Origin: Comamonas testosteroni
Lineage (GTDB): Bacteria > Pseudomonadota > Gammaproteobacteria > Burkholderiales > Burkholderiaceae_C
DNA length: 64,000 nt
Assembly: GCF_000761245.1 (NCBI RefSeq)
Contig: NZ_AWOR01000001.1
Span: 124,001-188,000, forward strand
Direction: 5' to 3'
In this document: one piece after another, positions 26,572 through 36,188 of the stretch
How the letters are laid out: each line of letters starts with the position of its first letter
Position numbering within the stretch: position 1 is the stretch's first letter
Notes under the pieces: model-generated
What the model saw: only the letters and a program-made list of their open reading frames with translations
Told to the model about the DNA's origin: nothing
Database searches by the model: none
Translations under genes and position numbers: made by a program

Positions 26572-28100
26572 CCGCCGTGAATCTCTCCCTTCCCACGCCG
26601 GCCGATGACGGGCTTGAATCCCTGGTCTTTGCCAGTGCACGCGAGCAGGCTCAGGCCCTGGCCGACGGCCGGGTCACGGCCGTGGCGCTGCTAGAGCAGG
26701 CGCTGGCGCGCATGGAGCGTCATGAGGCACAACTCAATGCAGTGCCCGTGCGCGCCGTGGTCCAGGCTCGCAGCGATGCGCTGCAGGCCGATGCCGCCTT
26801 GCAGCGCGGCGAGCGAAGACCGTTGCTGGGCGTGCCCATCACAGTCAAGGAGAACTTCGACGTGGCCGGCCTGGCCACCACCGTGGGCAACCCCGACTTC
26901 CAGGACAATATCGCGCGCCAGGATGCTTTGGCCGTGGCTGCGCTGCGCGCGGCGGGAGCCGTGCTCATCGGCAAGAGCAATGTGCCGCATTCCCTGGCCG
27001 ATCTGCAAAGCTACAACACCATCTACGGCACCAGCCGCAATCCCTGGGATCTGCAGCGTACGCCTGGTGGATCTTCGGGTGGCGGCGCGGCTGCCGTGGC
27101 TGCAGGCTATGTGGCTCTCGAGCTGGGCACCGACATAGGTGGCTCGGTACGCATACCCGCGCATTTCAACGGCATCTTCGGGCACAAGACCAGCTATGGG
27201 CTGATCTCCATGCGCGGAGCCGGAGCGCCCCAGGGGCGCTTCAGTGCACGTGATCTGTCGGTGGCCGGGCCGCTGGCGCGCACCGCACAGGATCTGGAAT
27301 TGGCACTGGACCTGTTGCTGAACCTTGACCCGCTGGAGGCCAAGGGCTGGAAATTCACGCTGCCACCGGCGCGCCACCGGCAGCTCAGGGATTTCCGCGT
27401 ACTGGTGATCGACGCCTGGCCCGGGACCGATCCCAGTCTTTCCGAGCAGCTCGTCATGGATCGCTTGCTCCAGCGGTTGCAAGCCGAGGGCGTGACGCCC
27501 GTGCTGTGGCGCGATCTTCCGGCGGTGCTGCGCCCCGACCTCGGGGAGCAGCACCGCACCTATCGCAGCCTGCTGGGCGCGTCGGTGGCGAATCCGCCGC
27601 CGCTGTCGCCGGCGCAGCGCAAGCGCCTGGCCGAGTTGGCTGCGGATGATCGCAGCGCCGAGGCGGCCTTGCTGCGCGCGCCCAGCCTGCCGCATGCGAC
27701 TTGGCTGCAGGACAACGAGCACCGCCATGCCCTGCGCCATCAGTGGGAGCAGCTGTTCACCCACTTCGATGTGCTGCTCAGCCCTGTCGCCCCCACGCCG
27801 GCCTTTGCGCACCAGCACCAGGAGCCCAAGGAGGAGCGCCGCTTTCCGGTGGCGTATGCCGACGGCATTCGCCAGCTGGGGTTTCGCGAGCTCTTCAACT
27901 GGGCGGGCCTGCCCGTACTGCCCGGCTTGCCGGCGACCAGTTTCCCGCTGGGTCTGGACGACGACGGGCTGCCCGTCAGCGCCCAGGCTGTTGGTCCGTA
28001 TCTCGAGGACCGCACCACGATCGCTTTTGCCCATGCGTTCGAGCTCGCGCATGGCGGCTTTGTGGCACCGCCGCTCCACAGCCTGGAGGTCGTGGCATGA
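26568..28100 (+). CDS. Amidase-signature hydrolase
   Basis: This 510-residue amidase-signature enzyme has the Ser-Ser-Lys triad: Lys in PITVKENFDVAG (residue about 92), the cis-Ser in the block RTPGGSSGGGAAAVAAG (about 170) and the nucleophile in GTDIGGSVRIPAHFNG (about 190). It hydrolyses carboxamides to acid and ammonia. Both ends overlap neighbouring genes by 4 bases (ATGA), placing it firmly in the rightward operon. Its presence suggests the imported compound, or an intermediate, carries an amide. That is a context inference. Confidence 0.92.
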   Translation: MTAVNLSLPTPADDGLESLVFASAREQAQALADGRVTAVALLEQALARMERHEAQLNAVPVRAVVQARSDALQADAALQRGERRPLLGVPITVKENFDVAGLATTVGNPDFQDNIARQDALAVAALRAAGAVLIGKSNVPHSLADLQSYNTIYGTSRNPWDLQRTPGGSSGGGAAAVAAGYVALELGTDIGGSVRIPAHFNGIFGHKTSYGLISMRGAGAPQGRFSARDLSVAGPLARTAQDLELALDLLLNLDPLEAKGWKFTLPPARHRQLRDFRVLVIDAWPGTDPSLSEQLVMDRLLQRLQAEGVTPVLWRDLPAVLRPDLGEQHRTYRSLLGASVANPPPLSPAQRKRLAELAADDRSAEAALLRAPSLPHATWLQDNEHRHALRHQWEQLFTHFDVLLSPVAPTPAFAHQHQEPKEERRFPVAYADGIRQLGFRELFNWAGLPVLPGLPATSFPLGLDDDGLPVSAQAVGPYLEDRTTIAFAHAFELAHGGFVAPPLHSLEVVA

Positions 28101-29320
28101 GCGAAATTGTGCAAATGGAGCGCGGGCATCTCTCGCCTGACCAGGCCAGGGGCGCAACCGCACTGCAGGCGCCGGAGTTAGTGGCCAGGGCCGCAGCGCT
28201 GGCCGTGCAGCTGGCCGCGCTGGCCGGTGCTCACGATAGCAGCGGCGCACCGCCCGCGCCGCAGTTTGCGTTGCTGCACGAAGCTGACCTGCTGCGCCTG
28301 ACGATTGCGAAAGAGGCTGGCGGCCATGGTGCGGGCCTGGCAACGGCACGCGCGGTGGTCGGAGCCGTGGCCCAGGGCGACCCTGCGGTGGCGCTGATTC
28401 TGTCCATGCACTACAGCATGCATGCGGCGATAGCGCGCTCCCAGCAGGCGGGTTCGGGGGAATGGTCTGCGGCACTGGCGACCGAGCTGATTGCTGCCAG
28501 TCTGCAAGGGCCTGCGCTGCTCAATGCGGCCCAGGTGGAGCCTGAGCTGGGCTCGCCCTCCCATGGCGGTTTGCCTGCGACAAGGGCCCGGCGTGTGCAA
28601 GGGGGCTGGCAGCTCAGCGGGCACAAGATCTATGTCACGGGCGGGCCGTTGCTGGCATGGATCAGCGTGCTGGCGGTGACCGACGAGGATAAGCCGCGCC
28701 TGGGCAGCTTTGTGCTGCCGCGCGGCACGCCGGGCTCGCGTCTGGTCGAGACCTGGGACCCCATGGGCATGCGTGCCACCGTCAGCCAGGATTTGCTGCT
28801 GGAAGAGGCCTGGGTGCCCGACCACCATGCGGTGGGCCTGCGCCCGGCCGCTGATGGCCTGCAGCGCGAGGCGCATGGTATTGCCTGGTATTTCAGTCTG
28901 GTGGCCAGTGTCTACGATGGCGCGGCGCGCGCTGCACGCGACTGGCTGGCCGAATTTCTCAATCACCGGCGCCCCAGCGCACTGGGCGGTGCGTCCCTGG
29001 CTTCGCTGCCCACGGTGCAGGAGAAGTTTGGCGAGATCGAAGTGCTGCTACAGGCCAGCGACTGCCTGCTGGACAGCCACGCACGCGCCTATGACGCGGG
29101 CTCTGCTCCCGACGGACTGGCGGCCGTGGCCAAGCATGTCGCTGTGGAAAACGCCGTGCGCGCCGCCACGCTGGCTCTGGAGTTGGCCGGCAACCACGGT
29201 CTGGCACGTCGCAATCCGCTGGAGCGTCATCTGCGCAATGTGCTTTGCAGCCAGATCCATTCACCGCCCAACAACCTGATTCGCAGCAATGCCGGCCGCG
29301 CGGGCCTGCAGCGCCGCTAG
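28097..29320 (+). CDS. Acyl-CoA dehydrogenase-like flavoprotein
   Basis: The 407-residue product starts at the ATG overlapping the amidase stop. It shows the acyl-CoA dehydrogenase fold, with LSGHKIYVTGGPLLAW, TWDPMGMRATVSQDLLLEE and a C-terminal NPLERHLRNVLCSQIHSP. Unlike the 17030-18289 protein it lacks the DDWDGxGQR and LDRHWRN blocks of the DszC/SfnB group, so it may be a true dehydrogenase or another flavin oxygenase. The N-terminal 40 residues are Ala-rich and poorly conserved-looking. Its place between an amidase and a desulfinase ties it to the same degradation route. Confidence 0.82.
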   Translation: MSEIVQMERGHLSPDQARGATALQAPELVARAAALAVQLAALAGAHDSSGAPPAPQFALLHEADLLRLTIAKEAGGHGAGLATARAVVGAVAQGDPAVALILSMHYSMHAAIARSQQAGSGEWSAALATELIAASLQGPALLNAAQVEPELGSPSHGGLPATRARRVQGGWQLSGHKIYVTGGPLLAWISVLAVTDEDKPRLGSFVLPRGTPGSRLVETWDPMGMRATVSQDLLLEEAWVPDHHAVGLRPAADGLQREAHGIAWYFSLVASVYDGAARAARDWLAEFLNHRRPSALGGASLASLPTVQEKFGEIEVLLQASDCLLDSHARAYDAGSAPDGLAAVAKHVAVENAVRAATLALELAGNHGLARRNPLERHLRNVLCSQIHSPPNNLIRSNAGRAGLQRR

Positions 29321-29361
29321 AGCGCGCTCTCCGTCTGTTTTCCACTCCGACTGCCTTCACC

Positions 29362-30987
29362 ATGTCCGCTGATCTCGACTCTTCTCCGGCCTCGCGCCGC
29401 AGCTTTGTGCTGGCTGCTGCAGCCTCCGGCCTGTCCTCCATCGTTCCCTCGGTCGGCTGGGCCCAGCAGGAAAAGCCGCAAAAAGGCGGCACGCTGACGC
29501 TGCTGCTGTTTCCCGAGCCGCCGACATTGACCACGATTGCACATACGGCGGGTTCGTCAGTGACGATATCGGGCAAGGTCACCGAGGGCCTGCTGACCTA
29601 TGACTTCAACCTCAACCCCCAGCCCCAGCTGGCGGTGTCGTGGACCATCAGCCCCGACGGCCTGCTCTACAGCTTCAAGCTGCGCCAGGGTGTGAAATGG
29701 CATGACGGCAAGCCGTTCACGTCGGCCGATGTGGCGCATTCCATCGCCTTGCTCAAGGAGTTCCATCCGCGCGGTCGCGCCACTTTTGCCAGCGTCTCCG
29801 AGGTCCAGACACCCGATGCGCACACCGTGGTGCTCAAGCTAAGCAAGCCGATTCCCTATCTGATCACGGCGCTGGCGGCCTCGGAATCGCCCATGGTGCC
29901 CAAGCATCTGTATTCCACGGGGCGGGCCGATGCCAATCCGGCCAACAATGCACCGGTGGGGACCGGGCCTTTCGTGTTCAAGGAATGGGTGCGCGGCAGC
30001 CATGTGATTTACGAGCGCAACCCCCATTACTGGGATGGCGACAAACCGTACATTGACCGGCTGATCGTGCGTTTCATTCCCGATGCAGCGGCACGCACGG
30101 CCGCGATTGAAAGCGGGCAGGTGCAAATTGCTCCGAGTTCGCCGGTGCCCTTCTCCGAAGTCGATCGCCTGCGCACCAAGCCTGGCCTGAGCTTCGAGAC
30201 CCGGGGTTATGAATACATCAACACCGTTTATCGTCTGGAATTCAACCTGGAGCACGAGGCCTTGAAGGATCTGCGGGTGCGCCAGGCCATTGCCCACGCG
30301 ATCCAGCGCGAAAACCTGCTCAAGGTCGCCTGGTACGGTCAGGGGCGGCTGACCTCGGGGCCGGTCCATCCCGCCCTCAAGAAATTCTATGTGCCCGACC
30401 TTCCTCAACTGCCCCATGACCTCAAGGCTGCCGAGAAGCTGCTGGACGATGCCGGGCTGCGGCGCGGCAAGGCTGGTGGCAATTGGCGCATCCGGCTGCA
30501 TCTGACGCCGATTCCCAACGAGGGCGGCCAGCGTACGGCAGATTTTCTCAAGCAGGCCCTGGGGCGCATAGGCATTGACGTGCAGATCAACGGCCAAGAC
30601 TTCGCCACTTACATCAAGCGCGTCTACACCGATCGTGCTTTCGATCTGCATGTCAGCGCCATGAGCAACACCTTCGACCCCACCGTGGGCATACAGCGGC
30701 TGTACTGGTCAAAGAACTTCAAGCGCGGCCTTCCTTTCTCCAATGGAGCCCACTATGTCAGCCCCGAGGTGGACCGCTTGCTGGAGTCCGCAGCCGTCGA
30801 GGTCAACGAGCCGCAGCGCATCCGCGATATCGCCGAGTTCCAGAAGCGCATCGCCCTCGATCTGCCGGACATCACTTTGGTCGCGCCGCATATCTACACC
30901 ATCGTCGACAAGCGTGTGCGCAACCACACGGTGGGCGCCGACGGCGTGGCTGGAAATCTGGCAAGCGTGTGGCTGGCAGCGTCCTGA
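29362..30987 (+). CDS. Family-5 ABC substrate-binding protein 2, Tat-type signal
   Basis: The second DppA-like receptor of the cluster, 541 residues from the ATG at 29362. The N-terminus carries a twin-arginine motif SRRSFVL followed by a hydrophobic stretch and GWAQ cleavage site, so export in a folded state is likely, unlike receptor 1. Core blocks LAVSWTISPDGLLYSFKLRQ, VKWHDGKPFTSADV and GTGPFVFKEWVRGSHVIYER parallel receptor 1 closely. An in-frame extension to 29245 would overlap the previous gene and hide the signal. Two receptors with one permease pair suggest uptake of two related compounds. Confidence 0.9.
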   Translation: MSADLDSSPASRRSFVLAAAASGLSSIVPSVGWAQQEKPQKGGTLTLLLFPEPPTLTTIAHTAGSSVTISGKVTEGLLTYDFNLNPQPQLAVSWTISPDGLLYSFKLRQGVKWHDGKPFTSADVAHSIALLKEFHPRGRATFASVSEVQTPDAHTVVLKLSKPIPYLITALAASESPMVPKHLYSTGRADANPANNAPVGTGPFVFKEWVRGSHVIYERNPHYWDGDKPYIDRLIVRFIPDAAARTAAIESGQVQIAPSSPVPFSEVDRLRTKPGLSFETRGYEYINTVYRLEFNLEHEALKDLRVRQAIAHAIQRENLLKVAWYGQGRLTSGPVHPALKKFYVPDLPQLPHDLKAAEKLLDDAGLRRGKAGGNWRIRLHLTPIPNEGGQRTADFLKQALGRIGIDVQINGQDFATYIKRVYTDRAFDLHVSAMSNTFDPTVGIQRLYWSKNFKRGLPFSNGAHYVSPEVDRLLESAAVEVNEPQRIRDIAEFQKRIALDLPDITLVAPHIYTIVDKRVRNHTVGADGVAGNLASVWLAAS

Positions 30988-31018
30988 TTCTTTCACCGTC
31001 TCAATCAAGGAGAAACGC

Positions 31019-32104
31019 ATGAGTTCCACCCACAGCACGGCGGCTCAGCCGCAATCCCTCTGGTATACCCGCTGCCCCGTGCCGTCCCCGCTGGGGATTG
31101 CCGCGCAACAAGGCTGGCTGCAGTCGGCCTTTGCTGAGCTGGGCATTGGTGTGGAGTCGATTTTCGACTCCAAGGACCGCAGCGTGCGAGAAAGCCATTT
31201 CGACCATCATCTGTCATGGTCCTTCCGGCAGGGCGGCAATATTCCTCCGATATGGGCGCGCGCCAAAGGGCGCGATACCCGGCTCGTCGCCATCACCTGG
31301 ACCGACGAGTTCCAGGCGCTGATCACGCTGCCTGGTCGCGGCATTCATGCGCCCGAGCAACTGGCCGGCAGGCGCTTTGGCGTACCAGCCCGCGTCAATG
31401 ATCTGATCGACTTCCACCGCGCGACGGCACTCAAGGGGCTGGTCTCCGGCCTGTCGTTGGCTGGCCTCAGCCATCGCGATGTGGAGCTGGTCGACCTGGT
31501 GATCGAGGAGTCCATCATCCAGGAGCAGGGCACGCCCAGCCTGTTCGGCCTGCGCCGCCGCCACCCTTATTTCCGCGAAGTCGAGGCCCTGGTGCGCGGC
31601 GAAGTGGATGCGATCTTTGTCAAAGGTGCCGAAGGGGTGTTGGTGGCCAATCTGATTGGCGCTCAGATTGTCAGCGAGTTCGGCCGTCACCCCGACCCGC
31701 GTGTGCGCATCAACAATGGCACGCCACGTACGCTGACCGTGGATGCAGCCCTGGCCGGGCAACGCCCAGACCTGGTGGTGGAACTGCTGCGCGTGGTGCA
31801 GCGCGCAGGCCGCTGGGCCGAAGCCCATCCCGACGAGACGCTGCGGTTTGTCGCGAGGGAGATCGCCACCAGCGAGGAGGCGATCCTGGCTTCCAACGGG
31901 CCCGATGTGCACCGCCATCTGGACATCAGCCTGAAGCCAGAGCTGATTGATGCCATTGGCTATTTCAAGGACTTTCTGCTCGAATGGGGATTCCTAGCAG
32001 CTGACTTTTCCCTCGCGGACTGGGTGGACCAGAGGCCGTTGGCCGCCTTGCTCGCCCAGCAGTCCGCTGCTGCCGAGCGGCCCGAGGCGGCAGTCAGCGC
32101 ATGA
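31019..32104 (+). CDS. DszB-like sulfinate desulfinase
   Basis: The 361-residue protein would normally be named a sulfonate-binding protein (SsuA-like), but it lacks a signal peptide and matches DszB, 2-(2'-hydroxyphenyl)benzenesulfinate desulfinase (365 residues). The catalytic Cys lies in YTRCPVPSP (Cys19), and the block HFDHHLSWSFRQGGNIPP aligns with the DszB active-site segment: His60, Arg70 and the GG pair are all kept. DszB hydrolyses an aryl sulfinate to sulfite and a desulfurised product in the cytoplasm. A strong AGGAGA site precedes the ATG. Its stop overlaps the NmrA-like gene by 4 bases. The true substrate is unknown; the neighbouring amidase argues against plain dibenzothiophene. 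Confidence 0.82.
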   Translation: MSSTHSTAAQPQSLWYTRCPVPSPLGIAAQQGWLQSAFAELGIGVESIFDSKDRSVRESHFDHHLSWSFRQGGNIPPIWARAKGRDTRLVAITWTDEFQALITLPGRGIHAPEQLAGRRFGVPARVNDLIDFHRATALKGLVSGLSLAGLSHRDVELVDLVIEESIIQEQGTPSLFGLRRRHPYFREVEALVRGEVDAIFVKGAEGVLVANLIGAQIVSEFGRHPDPRVRINNGTPRTLTVDAALAGQRPDLVVELLRVVQRAGRWAEAHPDETLRFVAREIATSEEAILASNGPDVHRHLDISLKPELIDAIGYFKDFLLEWGFLAADFSLADWVDQRPLAALLAQQSAAAERPEAAVSA

Positions 32105-32997
32105 GCAAGAGAGCAGAACCCAGAGTTCTGGTCAGCGGTGCCAGTGGGCGGCTGGGGCAGTTGCTGGTGCCGCGTTTGCTGGCACGTCATGCGCGTGTGC
32201 GCGTGCTGGTGCGCTGCGCCGCCACGGCACGCTCGCTATGGGGTGATGCGGTGGAGATTGCCGAAGCCAGCTTCGATGAGCAGGCCTCCTTGTGCGAGGC
32301 CTCGGCCGGGGCGGACAGCCTGTTCCTGCTCTCGCCCATAGGCCCCGCGCTGGCCGCGCAGCAGTTGCGCGTGATCGAGGCCGCGCAGACCGCCGGTCTG
32401 TCTCATATCGTCAAGCTTTCGGGTTCGGACTGGACGATAAATCCTTCTGGTCTTTCGCTGTCGGGCGATGCCCATGGCCATGTTGAGCAGTTTCTGCAGG
32501 ACAGCGGCATCTCGCATGTGGTGCTGCGCCCCAATGCCTGGATGCAGGTGGGCTTGAGCCGGGTGGCCGGCGATCTGCGCGAGGGCGATGCGATCCGCTG
32601 CCACCATATCGGCGCCGCTGTGTCCTATATCGATGCCAGGGACATTGCCGACGTGGCCGTGCAGGCGCTGCTTAATCAGAGGCTGGTGCGCCAAATGCGC
32701 GAGCGCGCGCCCGGCCCGTGGGTGCTGACTGGTGGGCAGGCGGTGGGCGCGCAGCAACTGGCGCAGATCGCTTCGTACCACCTGTCCCGGCAGATTCGGG
32801 TGGAGGCGCCATTGCCTGCGCTTGCGCAGGACCCGTTCATTGCTCGGGTGCATGGCCAGTTCTTTGCTCTGATGAACGAGGGACATGCGGCCGCGGTGAC
32901 CGATACCGTCAGACTGGTGCTGGGGCGCGAGCCACGCAACGTGGCGGATTTTCTGGCCGAACAGCTGCGTGCAGTGCCTATCGCTCCATTGTCCTGA
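32101..32997 (+). CDS. NmrA-like NAD(P)-binding SDR-family protein
   Basis: The 298-residue protein has an N-terminal dinucleotide motif VLVSGASGRLGQLLVPRLL and the NmrA/QOR2-type region LSHIVKLSGSDWTINPSGLS, without a clear Tyr-x3-Lys catalytic pair. Members act as NADPH-dependent reductases or redox-sensing regulators. It is the last gene of the rightward arm and is coupled to the desulfinase by ATGA. It might supply reducing power or reduce a quinone-like product; it does not look like a flavin reductase. Confidence 0.82.
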   Translation: MSKRAEPRVLVSGASGRLGQLLVPRLLARHARVRVLVRCAATARSLWGDAVEIAEASFDEQASLCEASAGADSLFLLSPIGPALAAQQLRVIEAAQTAGLSHIVKLSGSDWTINPSGLSLSGDAHGHVEQFLQDSGISHVVLRPNAWMQVGLSRVAGDLREGDAIRCHHIGAAVSYIDARDIADVAVQALLNQRLVRQMRERAPGPWVLTGGQAVGAQQLAQIASYHLSRQIRVEAPLPALAQDPFIARVHGQFFALMNEGHAAAVTDTVRLVLGREPRNVADFLAEQLRAVPIAPLS

Positions 32998-33119
32998 GCA
33001 GGGTCCGATACCGCAGGGATGGCGGGCTGCTCGTACCATTTCGCAATGCTTCTTGCATAGAGTTGCTACGATCAAGAATCCGGATGGCGTTTTCCGGGTT
33101 CTGCGTTTTTCGGCTCTCT

Positions 33120-35993
33120 ATGAATTTACCGTCTCCCCTCTATGTCATCGGCATCGACCTGGGCACCAGTCACACGGTCGTGGCAAGCGTTGCGCTGGAC
33201 GGTGCGACAAGCGATATCGCGCTGCTCGATATTGCCCAGCGCAACACGGCAGGTGAGCTTGTGGCCCAGCCTCTGCTGCCTTCGGTGCGTTACCAGGCGG
33301 CAAAGGGCGAGCTGGGCGAAGCCTGGCAGCAGCCCTGGCCGCCGCAGGGCGCGGATGAAGCTGCGCCTGCCGTCATAGGCCGCTGGGCGCGAGATCTGGG
33401 GGCTGCCGTGCCGGGGCGGCTGGTGGCCAGTGCCAAAAGCTGGCTCTCGCATACCGGCGTGGATCGCACGGCCGCCATCCTGCCCTGGGGGGCTGGCGAG
33501 GACGTGGCCAAGGTATCGCCGCTAGCGGCGTCAAGCTCCTACCTGGCCCATGTGCGAGCAGCATGGGACCAAGCGCACCCCGAAGCGCCGCTGCACCTGC
33601 AAAGCGTGGTGCTGACGGTACCTGCTTCATTTGACGAGGGCGCGCGTGCACTGACGCTGGAGGCCGCGCAGATGGCAGGTCTGCCGCGCGTGCAGCTGCT
33701 GGAGGAGCCCAAGGCCGCGTTTCACGACTGGCTGGTGCTGCAGGGCGATGAGCTGGCTGCGCAACTGGTTGACAGCCGCCTGGTGCTGGTGGTGGACGTA
33801 GGCGGGGGTACTACCGATCTGACGCTGATTCGCGTGGATGCAGCGCCCGACGGCGGCCTGCCCACGCTGACGCGCACGGCCGTCGGCGAGCACCTGATGC
33901 TGGGCGGCGACAACATGGACCTGGCGCTGGCCCATCAGCTTGAGCCGGCGTTTGCGGCCAAGGCGCCAGACCCGGGCCAGAGGCTGTCCGTACAGCGCTT
34001 TGCCCAGCTGGTGCAGCGCTGCCGCATGGCCAAGGAGCAGCTGCTGGCGCAGAACGCCCCCGAGCAGATCGGCATCACCTTGCTAGGGGGCGGCAGCAAG
34101 CTGCTGGCGGCGACTCAAAGCGTCACGCTGACCCGTGAGCAGGTGCGGCAGTCGGTGGTCGACGGCTTTTTGCCGGTCGTTCAGATCAGCGATATGCCCG
34201 CCAGGCGGCAGGGTGCGCTGCGCGGCTTTGGCCTGCCCTATCCGGCCGATGCGGCCATCAGCCGTCATCTGGCGCATTTTCTTGCCCAGCATGCGAGTGG
34301 GGGCCTGCCCGATACCGTGCTGCTCAACGGCGGCGTGTTCCACGCCCATGCCATGGTGCAGCGTCTGACGGAGCTGCTTGGCCGCTGGCGCGGCAGTCCG
34401 GTGCGCGTGCTGCACAACCCGCACCCGGACTGGGCCGTGGCGCGCGGTGCGGCGGCCTACGGGCTGGCTCGCCATCAGGCAGAGCTGGCGGTGGCACAGA
34501 TTGCTGCGCCCAATCAGCCTGCAGCACGGGCCGGGCAAGCGTCGGCAGCGATCAAGACCGTGGTGCCGCGCATTGGCGGCGGCTCGGCGCGCAGCTACTG
34601 GCTGCTGCTGCCGGGCAAGAAGGGCGAGGCTCCGCAAGGCCTGTGCCTGCTGCCGCGCGGCACGGAAGAGGGCGTGCGCATGGTGCTCTCGGGCCGGCGC
34701 TTTGCGCTCAAGCTGGGCCAGGCCGTGCGTTTCAATTTGCTGGCCAATAGCCAGAGCAACGCGCCCGCGCAGGCCGGCCAGATTGCACCTTTGACCGGCG
34801 ATGGCTGGGTGGAGCTGCCGCCGCTGGCCACCGTTCTGCCGGCTCCTGAAGGCCGCTCTGCTGCCCAGGTCGAGGTGCAGCTGCAAGCCTGCATGAGCGA
34901 GGTCGGCACGCTGGAAGTGCGCTGCGTCGCCGTGCAGGATGCGGGCCAGTCCTGGCTGCTGCCCTTTGCTGTACGCGGTGCTTCGGCTTCGCAGCCCATC
35001 GCTGACAGCGCGGGTGAACCAAGCGCTGAAGGCCCAAAACAGTCTGATTCTCTGGCAGCCAGGCTGCCCGAAGCCGTGGCGCTGGTGGAGCGCATCTTCG
35101 GCACGCAGGCGCAGGAGGTGACGGCCCGGGAGGTGCGCCAGCTGCGTCAGTCGCTCGAAAGAGTCCTCGGCCCGCGCGAGGGCTGGGAGCTCGGCCTGCT
35201 GCGTGCCCTGTTCGATGCGCTGCTGGCCCGTGGCAGGCGCCGCCGCCGCACCGCCGACCATGAGCGCGTCTGGTTCAATCTCGCTGGCTGGTGTCTGCGC
35301 CCCGGTGTAGGGGCGCAGCTCGATGGCTGGCGCATAGACCAGGTCTGGTCCTTGTATGGCCAGGGCCTGGGTCATGCCAAAGAGGCCGCCAACTGGACGG
35401 AGTGGTGGGTGTTCTGGCGCCGCGTGGCTGCGGGTCTGAACGAGGCCCGGCAGATGGAGCTGCTCGAAGACGTGGCCGGCCATATGCACAAGGCCGTGCA
35501 GCAGAACACGCGCGGTAAATCCAGTCATGGCAGCTATGACGACATGCTGCGCCTGTTCGCGGCCATGGAGGCCGTGCCCTGGCAGTACCGCCAGGAAATG
35601 GGGCAGTGGATGCTGCAGCGCCTCAGGCGCGAGGATGAAACCGTGCAGACCTGGTGGGCCATAGGCCGCCTGGCGGCACGCCAATCTCTGGCCGCGAACG
35701 CCCATTTGGTGATGCCGCCCGAGGCGGCGCTGGAGTTCCTGAACGCCACGCTGGCACAGGACTGGCGCAAGAACGAAACCGCGATGTTTGCTGCCGTGCA
35801 GATGGCCCGCATGACGGGCGACCGCGTGCGCGACCTGCCCGATGCCGTCAGAGCGCAGGTGCTGGAGAAGATGCGCAGCAGCGGTGCGCCCGAGCGCTGG
35901 ATGACCATGGTCGAGCAGGTGGTGCAGATGGAGGCCGAGGATCAAAAGCGCAGTCTGGGCGACAGCCTGCCGCCGGGGCTGGTGCTGCTTTGA
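33120..35993 (+). CDS. Large Hsp70-family protein with extended C-terminal domain
   Basis: A 957-residue Hsp70 relative with phosphate-1 motif VIGIDLGTSHTVVASV at the N-terminus, VVDVGGGTTDLTLI near residue 225 and LLNGGVFHAH near residue 402. About 350 extra residues after the ATPase and beta regions form an alpha-helical C-terminal domain (DUF3731-like) absent from DnaK. The ATG at 33120 is chosen because the ATPase domain starts directly behind it; the open frame runs back to 32718 only as an overlap with the NmrA gene. It shares the blocks PASFDxxAR, LLEEPxAA and GGDNMDLALA with the Hsp70 at 13513. Related genes usually sit beside each other, whereas here 17.6 kb intervenes. Confidence 0.87.
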   Translation: MNLPSPLYVIGIDLGTSHTVVASVALDGATSDIALLDIAQRNTAGELVAQPLLPSVRYQAAKGELGEAWQQPWPPQGADEAAPAVIGRWARDLGAAVPGRLVASAKSWLSHTGVDRTAAILPWGAGEDVAKVSPLAASSSYLAHVRAAWDQAHPEAPLHLQSVVLTVPASFDEGARALTLEAAQMAGLPRVQLLEEPKAAFHDWLVLQGDELAAQLVDSRLVLVVDVGGGTTDLTLIRVDAAPDGGLPTLTRTAVGEHLMLGGDNMDLALAHQLEPAFAAKAPDPGQRLSVQRFAQLVQRCRMAKEQLLAQNAPEQIGITLLGGGSKLLAATQSVTLTREQVRQSVVDGFLPVVQISDMPARRQGALRGFGLPYPADAAISRHLAHFLAQHASGGLPDTVLLNGGVFHAHAMVQRLTELLGRWRGSPVRVLHNPHPDWAVARGAAAYGLARHQAELAVAQIAAPNQPAARAGQASAAIKTVVPRIGGGSARSYWLLLPGKKGEAPQGLCLLPRGTEEGVRMVLSGRRFALKLGQAVRFNLLANSQSNAPAQAGQIAPLTGDGWVELPPLATVLPAPEGRSAAQVEVQLQACMSEVGTLEVRCVAVQDAGQSWLLPFAVRGASASQPIADSAGEPSAEGPKQSDSLAARLPEAVALVERIFGTQAQEVTAREVRQLRQSLERVLGPREGWELGLLRALFDALLARGRRRRRTADHERVWFNLAGWCLRPGVGAQLDGWRIDQVWSLYGQGLGHAKEAANWTEWWVFWRRVAAGLNEARQMELLEDVAGHMHKAVQQNTRGKSSHGSYDDMLRLFAAMEAVPWQYRQEMGQWMLQRLRREDETVQTWWAIGRLAARQSLAANAHLVMPPEAALEFLNATLAQDWRKNETAMFAAVQMARMTGDRVRDLPDAVRAQVLEKMRSSGAPERWMTMVEQVVQMEAEDQKRSLGDSLPPGLVLL

Positions 35994-36063
35994 AGAGACC
36001 GTCCCGCTGCGGCCAGGCTTTGGGGCACGGCATTTGCAGGAGGCTGCCCCTGCCAAAGACGAT

Positions 36064-36090
36064 GGCTGAACAGTGAGTGCTGTTCAGGCC
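36064..36090 (+). terminator. Hairpin after the large Hsp70 gene, possible terminator
   Basis: A perfect 8-base stem CTGAACAG/CTGTTCAG with loop TGAGTG (36066-36087), extendable by GG/CC across one bulge, lies 70 bases after the stop codon. It has no T run, so it may act only with Rho or as an RNA 3'-end stabiliser. Confidence 0.4.
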
Positions 36091-36188
36091 GCCCGGCGAG
36101 CGATGCAAGAATGGCTTGTTGCATGGGACGACAGGCCGGCATGGAGGGCTGGCAGCATCCATGTCCACCACCACAGGAAATTATTGCC

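Noticed and set aside
31019..32104. Annotation as a periplasmic sulfonate-binding protein
   Set aside because: No signal peptide, and the DszB catalytic residues are present, so an enzyme is the better reading.
32718..33119. N-terminal extension of the large Hsp70 by 134 codons
   Set aside because: It overlaps the NmrA-like gene in another frame and adds Arg/Cys-rich sequence; the ATPase domain begins directly at the ATG at 33120.
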